In this document: positions 1-4,896 of the stretch, one piece after another
How the letters are laid out: every line of letters begins with the position of its first letter
Numbering within the stretch: position 1 is the stretch's first letter
Origin: Clostridia bacterium
GTDB taxonomy: Bacteria > Bacillota > Clostridia > UBA1381
DNA: 7,921 bases
NCBI GenBank assembly: GCA_017380475.1
Contig: JAFODX010000094.1
Span: forward strand, 1-7,921
Direction: 5' to 3'
Program-made: the position numbers and the translations under genes
The notes under the pieces: model-generated
The model's input: only the letters and a program-made list of their open reading frames with translations
Databases searched by the model: none
Told to the model about the DNA's origin: nothing

Positions 1-105
1 ACAAAATTCTCAACAGAATACGAAAATGGAGTACTGAAACTCCATTGCCACTACTGCGAGAAGAACACCGGTTCCGACAATTTAAAGATTATAACAGAGA
101 ATTAG
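1..105 (+). CDS. C-terminal tail of an unrecognised protein with a CxxC motif (partial)
   Basis: Frame 1 is open from the left edge to a TAG at 103-105, giving 34 residues of a gene that starts outside the window. The visible tail contains LKLHCHYCEKNTGS, with a Cys-x2-Cys pair preceded by His, as in a small zinc ribbon or redox-sensitive knuckle. I do not recognise the family. Frame 3 is also open from the edge, to TAA at 111-113, so the frame choice is not certain. I prefer frame 1 because its residue mix looks more protein-like and has the CxxC motif. It lies upstream of serC on the same strand, but serC appears to have its own promoter. It belongs to the left, Bacteroidota-like piece. Confidence 0.4.
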   Translation, partial: TKFSTEYENGVLKLHCHYCEKNTGSDNLKIITEN

Positions 106-113
106 GCTTTTAA

Positions 114-145
114 TTGTAATTCATAAGTATTTTTTTATATCTTTG
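114..145 (+). promoter_or_regulatory. Bacteroidota-type promoter of serC (TTG, then TAnnTTTG)
   Basis: TATCTTTG at 138-145 is an exact match to the TAnnTTTG -7 element used by the Bacteroidota primary sigma factor. A TTG at 114-116 lies 21 nt upstream, close to the expected -33 position. Transcription would start near 150, leaving a leader of about 40 nt that is A-rich and has no Shine-Dalgarno sequence before the ATG at 189, also typical of that phylum. The match is by motif only, and the region is AT-rich, so a chance hit is possible. Confidence 0.5.
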
Positions 146-188
146 AATTTACAATTAGCATTTTAAAATAAAATAAAAACAATACACA

Positions 189-284
189 ATGAAAGCATAT
201 AACTTTAACGCTGGCCCATGTGTACTTCCTAAACAGGCTATTGAGTCTGCAATTGAGGCCATCAGAGATTTTGACAACACAGGC
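189..284 (+). pseudogene. serC: Phosphoserine aminotransferase, N-terminal 32 codons only
   Basis: SerC is the PLP-dependent aminotransferase that makes 3-phosphoserine in serine synthesis and also serves in pyridoxal phosphate synthesis. The start reads MKAYNFNAGPCVLP, the N-terminal substrate-loop signature of the family. Cys after NFNAGP is the form I associate with Bacteroidota; Bacillota proteins usually have Ala there. Homology holds to the DNTG at residues 29-32, where family members continue into a MSIxEISHRS-like segment. Here the frame instead runs into sequence antisense to der and stops at 393-395. About 330 residues of a roughly 360-residue enzyme are missing, including the PLP lysine, so the fragment cannot be active. 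No Shine-Dalgarno site precedes the ATG. The best reading is an intact gene cut by a chimeric join. Confidence 0.8.
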
Positions 285-1482
285 AGAAAAGCACAAATGT
301 CGGCGGTGCAACACTTGCCTGTGTGCCGTAATAGATACGAAGTCTTTTACCCTTATCTGACGGTGGCTGTTGCTTGTTCACTGCCTCGTTTATAACATCA
401 TTAAGCATACCCGTAGTAATTCTGCGTTTATGCTGTTCGTTTACCTTTTTGATTTCATCAATCAGTGCAGGGATATTTCTGCCCGTTTTTGCACTTGTGA
501 ACATCATCGACGCATATGACATGAATGCAAATGTCTCTCGGATTTTATACTTGAACTCGTTCATAGTCTTATCGTCTTTTTTAACGATGTCCCACTTGTT
601 TATAACGAAAATACAAGCCTTGCCCTGCTCATCTGCATATCCGGCAATCTTTGTATCCTGCTCGGCAATGCCCTCTGTGCCGTCTATCATTATAACGCAT
701 ACGTCACTTCTGTCAACCGCCGCATAGGAACGCAACACACTGAACTTCTCAATTGCTTCATTGACCTTGCTCTTGCGTCGGATTCCTGCAGTGTCAATAA
801 AGAGGAACTTGTCGCCGTCCTTTTCATAATGAGTGTCTATTGCATCACGTGTTGTTCCTGCAATGTCAGAAACTATTACACGCTCCTCACCCATAAGCTT
901 ATTTATAAGCGATGATTTTCCTGCGTTCGGTCTTCCGATTACGGCTACCTTGATTTCGTCATCGTCAGCCGATGTATCTGCGTCCTCGGGGAATTTTGCC
1001 GTTACCTCGTCAAGCAGGTCGCCAAGACCTAAAGCATTTGCCGATGAGATTGCAATCGGGTCACCAAGTCCGAGGTTGTAAAATTCGTAGAACTCCATTG
1101 GCGGGTCTCCGAGATTGTCTACCTTATTGACCGCAAGCACTATCTTTTTCTTCGCTTTTAAAAGCATCTGTGCAACCTCGTGGTCATTTGCAGTAACACC
1201 CTCCTTGACGTTTGTCATAAGGATTACAACGTCTGCCATCTCAATTGCAATCTGTGCCTGCTCACGCATTTTTGCAAGTATTTCATCCTTTGATTTTGGC
1301 TCTATACCGCCCGTATCTATCAGTGTGAAATGCTTGTCAAGCCACGAAACATCCGAATATATTCTGTCACGTGTTACACCGGGCGTATCTTCAACTATAC
1401 TGATTCGTGCGCCCGAAATTCTATTGAAAAGTGTTGATTTGCCGACATTTGGTCTGCCGACAACCGCTACTATAGGTTTCAT
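262..1482 (-). CDS. der: Ribosome assembly GTPase Der (EngA), 3' end replaced at the seam
   Basis: Der is an essential GTPase with two tandem G domains that matures the 50S ribosomal subunit. Domain 1 shows GRPNVGKST (9-17), DTGG (56-59) and NKVD (119-122). Domain 2 shows GRPNAGKSS (183-191), AGTTRD (208-213), DTAG (230-233), NKWD (295-298) and SAK (330-332). The C-terminal KH-like domain begins near 345 and follows the family through PPSDKGKRLRIYY and PPTFVLF, ending at F399. The last seven residues (CLCCQNL) are mostly antisense serC, and the stop lies inside serC. About 40 residues of a protein usually near 440 are missing, including part of the KH fold, so this version is probably not functional as drawn. 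AAAGGAG at 1488-1494 sits 5 nt before the ATG and fixes the start. Confidence 0.93.
   Translation of the reverse strand: MKPIVAVVGRPNVGKSTLFNRISGARISIVEDTPGVTRDRIYSDVSWLDKHFTLIDTGGIEPKSKDEILAKMREQAQIAIEMADVVILMTNVKEGVTANDHEVAQMLLKAKKKIVLAVNKVDNLGDPPMEFYEFYNLGLGDPIAISSANALGLGDLLDEVTAKFPEDADTSADDDEIKVAVIGRPNAGKSSLINKLMGEERVIVSDIAGTTRDAIDTHYEKDGDKFLFIDTAGIRRKSKVNEAIEKFSVLRSYAAVDRSDVCVIMIDGTEGIAEQDTKIAGYADEQGKACIFVINKWDIVKKDDKTMNEFKYKIRETFAFMSYASMMFTSAKTGRNIPALIDEIKKVNEQHKRRITTGMLNDVINEAVNKQQPPSDKGKRLRIYYGTQASVAPPTFVLFCLCCQNL
284..286. other. Seam between unrelated sequences (serC / der junction)
   Basis: SerC homology read from the left ends with the GGC codon at 282-284. Der homology read from the right ends with the TTC codon at 286-288 (minus strand). 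The two blocks therefore abut within one or two bases. A shared GCA trinucleotide at 284-286 could be the overlap used in the join. Left of this point the signals are Bacteroidota-like, and right of it they are Bacillota-like. Confidence 0.8.
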
Positions 1483-1521
1483 ATATTCTCCTTTCTCCGA
1501 TGTCCATATTACTTCTATTAT

Positions 1522-1550
1522 ATTTTATCATAATCAGGAAAAAATATCAA
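1522..1550 (-). promoter_or_regulatory. Sigma-A promoter of der
   Basis: On the minus strand, TTGATA (1545-1550) and TAAAAT (1522-1527) are separated by exactly 17 nt. Each matches consensus at five of six positions. A perfect TATAAT overlaps just downstream (1517-1522) but has no -35 partner at normal spacing. The start of transcription would fall near 1510-1516, about 30 nt before the ATG. The promoter sits immediately after the terminator of the upstream LarC-like gene, so der is probably transcribed on its own. Confidence 0.7.
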
Positions 1551-1562
1551 GTGCAATTGCAT

Positions 1563-1588
1563 AAAAAAAGAGGCTTGCGCCTCTTTTT
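1563..1588 (-). terminator. Intrinsic terminator of the larC-like gene
   Basis: On the minus strand a GAGGC/GCCTC stem closes a GCAA tetraloop (GNRA type), is extended by A-T pairs (1565-1574 with 1579-1588), and is followed by a run of seven T. The stem begins inside the stop codon of the LarC-like gene (1587-1589). The flanking A/T runs make it nearly symmetric, so it could work in both directions. Confidence 0.85.
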
Positions 1589-2639
1589 ATGCTGTATATG
1601 CATTTACAAGCGAACGTATAACTCTCTTTGTACCTGTCTTTTCCATAATATGCGTTGCCACTGTATCTGCTGTTTCATTATCCACAATAACTTTTACGAG
1701 ATGACCTGCATTGCCTGACATATCGCATATTGCCACAGTATGAGCTGAAACTATCCCGATTTCTTCAAGCTCTTTGCCTAACTCTGATACTGCATCTTTG
1801 TCAAGTCCGTATATCTCCGCAGTGAGCTCTATATATGCCTCGTTTGCCGCTGTATACAATGACTTACCCAAATACGATCTTACACAGTTTACGCCTCTTT
1901 TAAATGTACGTCTACCAAAGCCTGCACCTGATTTTGCTATTGTCATTTCGGGAATGTTGCCAAACTCGTCCGCAATTTCAGCTATAAGTGCCGCTCCGTC
2001 AAGTGTGCACAGTTCACCGGTCTCCGTTCCTGCATTGAACGGTACGCCTTCCAGAAGCATCTGTACTTCCGGCACAGGGATAGGCATTCTTCCTCTTGGG
2101 GTATTCATATACCCATCACCGACAGCTATGACAGATGCTATGACCTTGCCCGGCTTAAGCTCATTCATTGCCATACACACACCTACAACCGATGCGATTA
2201 TATCTCTTGAGCCGGTTCTGCGCATCTTCATTGTTTCTTTGTCACGGTTGTTTGTCTTTGCTGCAGCATCTGCAATGCGGTTATACACCTTAATTGCACG
2301 CTCTTTTACTGATGCATCAAGCTTGAGTTCTGATATCATATCCTCTATATCGTACAGGGTACGGCTTCTGTGACGGAGTGGTCTGTGTTCCTCTGCTTCA
2401 TCTGCATCAATCTCATCAGCATATGGGTCAAACTCATCAGATGCACGGCGCTGAAACTCTATCTGCGAACCCGTAACTCCGTTCATTGCGTCCGGCATTC
2501 TTTGCATTGATATGCTATCCATACCTATTCTGTTAAAGTTATATACGAATAAATCGGGATTTTCCATTATATCCATAAGTGCACCCAAAAGCTTATTTCC
2601 GGTAACACCCATTCTGCAGTCAATATATAAAGTGTCCAT
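1587..2639 (-). CDS. Divergent LarC/DUF111-family protein lacking the metal-binding motifs
   Basis: The 350-residue protein resembles LarC, the CTP-dependent nickel insertase of the nickel-pincer cofactor pathway, usually 390-420 residues. Family landmarks in order: LYIDCRMGVTG (4-14), DIIASVVG (146-153), IASVIAVGDG (167-176), PIPVPEVQMLLEGVP (186-200), GELCTLDGAAL (208-218) and NCVRSYLG (251-258). Key sites have changed: GD(M) is GNK (14-16); the His-rich stretch before the conserved DI is only EEHRPLRHRSRT (83-94); HFHEVG is KMRRTG (138-143); CTPTGAA is CTLDGAA. The C-terminal LarC2-like domain is short and lacks the MKKNRP-type segment. No larA, larB or larE lies nearby. It may be an active paralogue with another role; I do not assign nickel insertion. 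AAAGGAG at 2647-2653, 7 nt before ATG, fixes the start. Confidence 0.8.
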   Translation of the reverse strand: MDTLYIDCRMGVTGNKLLGALMDIMENPDLFVYNFNRIGMDSISMQRMPDAMNGVTGSQIEFQRRASDEFDPYADEIDADEAEEHRPLRHRSRTLYDIEDMISELKLDASVKERAIKVYNRIADAAAKTNNRDKETMKMRRTGSRDIIASVVGVCMAMNELKPGKVIASVIAVGDGYMNTPRGRMPIPVPEVQMLLEGVPFNAGTETGELCTLDGAALIAEIADEFGNIPEMTIAKSGAGFGRRTFKRGVNCVRSYLGKSLYTAANEAYIELTAEIYGLDKDAVSELGKELEEIGIVSAHTVAICDMSGNAGHLVKVIVDNETADTVATHIMEKTGTKRVIRSLVNAYTA

Positions 2640-2672
2640 TATTCCTCTCCTTTATTTTTATACCACCTTTCT

Positions 2673-2701
2673 ATTCTAGCACATTCTTAACGCATAGTCA
2701 A
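2673..2701 (-). promoter_or_regulatory. Sigma-A promoter of the larC-like gene
   Basis: On the minus strand TTGACT (2696-2701) and TAGAAT (2673-2678) are separated by 17 nt, each one base from consensus. Predicted transcription starts near 2666, about 27 nt before the ATG. A clean promoter for a protein that lost its family motifs suggests the gene is expressed rather than decaying. Confidence 0.75.
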
Positions 2702-2742
2702 CACGAAATTCCCGATTTTTGACAAATTTTTTGAGTGTTCTA

Positions 2743-2771
2743 TTGCTTTTTTTCTTATTTTGTGATACAAT
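2743..2771 (+). promoter_or_regulatory. Promoter of putP with extended -10
   Basis: TTGCTT (2743-2748) lies 17 nt before TACAAT (2766-2771), and TGA directly before the -10 forms an extended -10 element (2763-2771). The start of transcription would be near 2778. A perfect TTGACA at 2719-2724 lacks a convincing -10 partner (TATTGC, 16 nt away, is weak). This promoter diverges from that of the larC-like gene; their -35 ends are about 41 bp apart, close enough for one regulator to affect both. Confidence 0.65.
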
Positions 2772-2787
2772 AAATTATTATTACGTT

Positions 2788-2800
2788 TCCGCACAGCGGA
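2788..2800 (+). other. Small hairpin in the putP leader
   Basis: TCCGC and GCGGA form a perfect five-pair stem with a three-base ACA loop, ending 6 nt before the AAAGGA ribosome binding site. It could stabilise the message or help present the binding site. It is short and may be incidental. Confidence 0.3.
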
Positions 2801-2820
2801 TATATGAAAGGATGTTTTTT

Positions 2821-4332
2821 ATGACAGGTGAAGTTTTAGCATTTGTACTTTATTTTGTGCTTATGCTCGGCATAGGATTTTATTTCTTCATAAAATCCAA
2901 ATCAGCCGGTGAAAAGGATTATTTCCTGGGTGGAAGAAAGATGGGTCCATGGGTTACGGCAATGAGTGCCCAGGCATCAGATATGAGTGCATGGTTGCTT
3001 ATGGGTTTGCCCGGATCAATCATTGCATTTGGTCTCGGTCAGGCCTGGATTGGTATTGGTCTTGCGCTTGGTACTGCACTTAACTGGATTATAGTTGCAA
3101 AGCGACTCCGTAAGTTTTCTGAGGCATCAGGCGATTCAATAACGCTTCCTCAGTATCTTACAAACAGATTTATGGCAAAGAGCTCAGCACTCAAAATTAT
3201 ATGTGCGATTGTGTTCCTTATAAGCTTTACAATCTATGTTGCATCAGCATTCTCTGCAGGTGCACAGGTATTCAATCAGCTCTTCCCTAATCTTCCGATC
3301 GAAACAGCAATGATTATCTTTGCGGCAATCATTCTTGTTTACACATTCTTAGGCGGTTACAAGGCAGTTTGCTGGACAGACTTTTTCCAGGGACTTCTGA
3401 TGCTCGTTGCACTGCTTGCAGTTCCGATTGTTATGATTTTCTTCGGCGAGAAGAATCCTGAACTCTTAAACGCAGCTGTTACAGGTGCATCGGGTACTGA
3501 ATATTCATTTACAGCAAATCTGTTCTCTGCAACACCGCAGGAAATTATTTCAGGCTTCGGCTGGGGGCTCGGATACTTCGGTATGCCTCATATACTTGTA
3601 AGATTTATGTCGATTGAAAAGCCGAGTATGGTTAAGAAATCTGCAATTGTGGCTATTATATGGGTAGTAATCACACTTGTTGCAACAATGGTTCTTGCAT
3701 ATGTCGGAAGAATGTACATAATGGACGGCAAATCTTTCGCAGAAAGCTTGCTTTTCGCAGATACTCAGGAGCTTATCTTCGTTAAGCTGACAAGATACAT
3801 ATTCCCGTCATTCATTGCAGGAATCCTGCTTGCAGCTATTATTGCCGCATCAATGTCAACTGCCGACTCGCAGTTGCTTGTTGCTTCATCATCATTCACA
3901 AGCGATATTTACAAGCCGATAATCCGTAAAGGTGCATCAGAAAAAGAGCTTTTGTGGGTAGGACGAATCGTAGTTGTAATCGTTTCTATTGTTGCATACT
4001 TTATCGCATCAAGCAAGGGCGACGGTGCAGCAGCTATTATGAACCTCGTATCAAACGCATGGGCATTGTTTGGTGCAGCATTCGGTCCTGTAATTCTCCT
4101 TTCACTCTTCTGGAAGAGATTTACATACAAGGGTGCAATCGCAGGTATAATATCAGGTGCTGTTGTTGATATAGTATGGCTTATTTACTTCGCATCAACA
4201 GGCATCTACGAGATTATCCCCGGATTTATCGTGTGTGCAATATTCGCAGTTGTGGTTTCACTTATCGACAAAAAGCCTTCAGCAGAGGTTGAAGCAATTT
4301 TCGAAACAGCAACAAGTAAAAATAACGACTAA
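2821..4332 (+). CDS. putP: Sodium/proline symporter PutP
   Basis: A 503-residue inner-membrane transporter of the solute:sodium symporter family that imports proline with Na+ for nutrition or osmoprotection. Length fits the family (about 500), with roughly 13 hydrophobic helices. Close PutP signatures: DYFLGGR (33-39), the Na+-site segment ASDMSAWLLMGLPG with D54 equivalent to E. coli D55, WTD at 185-187 equivalent to E. coli D187, GWGLGYFGMPHILVRFMS, MST at 345-347 equivalent to the E. coli S340/T341 region, GAAFGPV and YEIIPGFI. The frame is open upstream to a TTG at 2719, but AAAGGA at 2807-2812, 8 nt before this ATG, and the E. coli-like N-terminus favour 2821. It has its own promoter and terminator. 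No putA or proline-degradation gene is visible. A substrate other than proline is possible but less likely. Confidence 0.9.
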   Translation: MTGEVLAFVLYFVLMLGIGFYFFIKSKSAGEKDYFLGGRKMGPWVTAMSAQASDMSAWLLMGLPGSIIAFGLGQAWIGIGLALGTALNWIIVAKRLRKFSEASGDSITLPQYLTNRFMAKSSALKIICAIVFLISFTIYVASAFSAGAQVFNQLFPNLPIETAMIIFAAIILVYTFLGGYKAVCWTDFFQGLLMLVALLAVPIVMIFFGEKNPELLNAAVTGASGTEYSFTANLFSATPQEIISGFGWGLGYFGMPHILVRFMSIEKPSMVKKSAIVAIIWVVITLVATMVLAYVGRMYIMDGKSFAESLLFADTQELIFVKLTRYIFPSFIAGILLAAIIAASMSTADSQLLVASSSFTSDIYKPIIRKGASEKELLWVGRIVVVIVSIVAYFIASSKGDGAAAIMNLVSNAWALFGAAFGPVILLSLFWKRFTYKGAIAGIISGAVVDIVWLIYFASTGIYEIIPGFIVCAIFAVVVSLIDKKPSAEVEAIFETATSKNND

Positions 4333-4338
4333 TTAAAG

Positions 4339-4369
4339 AAAACAGCCATCCGAAAAGATGGCTGTTTTT
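4339..4369 (+). terminator. Intrinsic terminator of putP
   Basis: A 12-pair stem (4339-4350 with 4357-4368) around a CGAAAA loop has an eight-pair CAGCCATC core and ends in a run of five T. It starts 6 nt after the putP stop. Confidence 0.9.
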
Positions 4370-4376
4370 ATCCAAC

Positions 4377-4406
4377 AAAAACGCAGGTTGAAAACCTGCG
4401 TTTTTT
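4377..4406 (-). terminator. Bidirectional terminator after the cyclophilin gene
   Basis: A perfect eight-pair stem (CGCAGGTT at 4382-4389 with AACCTGCG at 4393-4400) has a three-base loop, with five A on the left and six T on the right. On the minus strand it ends the gyrA-cyclophilin transcript. On the plus strand it would back up the putP terminator, so the convergent transcripts are insulated by two hairpins within about 70 bp. Confidence 0.88.
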
Positions 4407-4410
4407 GTTC

Positions 4411-4884
4411 TTATATCATTTTGATTGTCTTAATCACCTGCGGAACAACCGGTTTGTCGTCACACGCAGTCTGACAGGTTGCGATAGCATCAACAACGTC
4501 CATACCATCTGTTACCTTGCCGAATGCTGCATACTGACCGTCAAGATGCGGTGCATCCTTGTGCATTATAAAGAACTGGCTTGATGCACTGTTGGGGAAC
4601 ATCGTTCTTGCCATTGACAACACGCCACGCTCGTGCTTGAGCATATTTCTTACGCCGTTTGACATAAACTCACCCTTGATTGACTCTGCATCCTTATGAT
4701 TGCCCACAGCATCAAATCCGCCGCCCTGAATCATAAATCCTTCTATTACTCGGTGGAACACAAGTCCGTCAAAGAAATTTTCGTTTATAAGCTTTACAAA
4801 GTTCTCAACTGTTATCGGTGCAACATCAGGATAAAGCTCAGCTTTTATGATGCCACCGTTCTGCATTTCTATCTGTATATTCAT
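4411..4884 (-). CDS. Cyclophilin-type peptidyl-prolyl cis-trans isomerase, cytoplasmic
   Basis: This 157-residue single-domain protein speeds cis-trans isomerisation of proline bonds. The active site is intact: FHRVIEGFMIQGG gives R45, F50, M51 and Q53 (human CypA R55, F60, M61, Q63), and SSQFFIM gives Q103 and F105 (F113 in CypA). CypA W121 is H113 here and H126 is Y118; loss of that Trp is common in bacterial cyclophilins and usually lowers cyclosporin binding. There is no signal peptide, so it should act in the cytoplasm. AAGGAG at 4893-4898 lies 8 nt before the ATG and overlaps the gyrA stop codon. The gap to gyrA is 12 nt, so the two are almost certainly co-transcribed and perhaps translationally coupled. 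It falls in the PpiB-like group, but I give no symbol because several paralogues are usual. Confidence 0.93.
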   Translation of the reverse strand: MNIQIEMQNGGIIKAELYPDVAPITVENFVKLINENFFDGLVFHRVIEGFMIQGGGFDAVGNHKDAESIKGEFMSNGVRNMLKHERGVLSMARTMFPNSASSQFFIMHKDAPHLDGQYAAFGKVTDGMDVVDAIATCQTACDDKPVVPQVIKTIKMI

Positions 4885-4896
4885 ATTAGTATCTCC

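Noticed and set aside
189..395. A complete 68-residue protein starting like SerC
   Set aside because: Residues 1-32 are SerC and the rest is antisense to der, so it is a product of the seam and not a gene.
374..2373. Plus-strand open frames of 82-199 codons opposite der and the larC-like gene
   Set aside because: They are antisense to well-supported genes, lack ribosome sites and have Ser/Ile-rich composition typical of shadow frames.
1587..2639. A LarC1/LarC2 programmed-frameshift gene as in Lactobacillus
   Set aside because: The reading frame is continuous through both regions and no slippery site with an overlapping frame is needed.
2719..2820. PutP extended by 34 residues to a TTG start
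   Set aside because: The extension covers the promoter -10 and the ribosome binding site, and its residues do not match PutP; the ATG at 2821 fits the site spacing and the family N-terminus.
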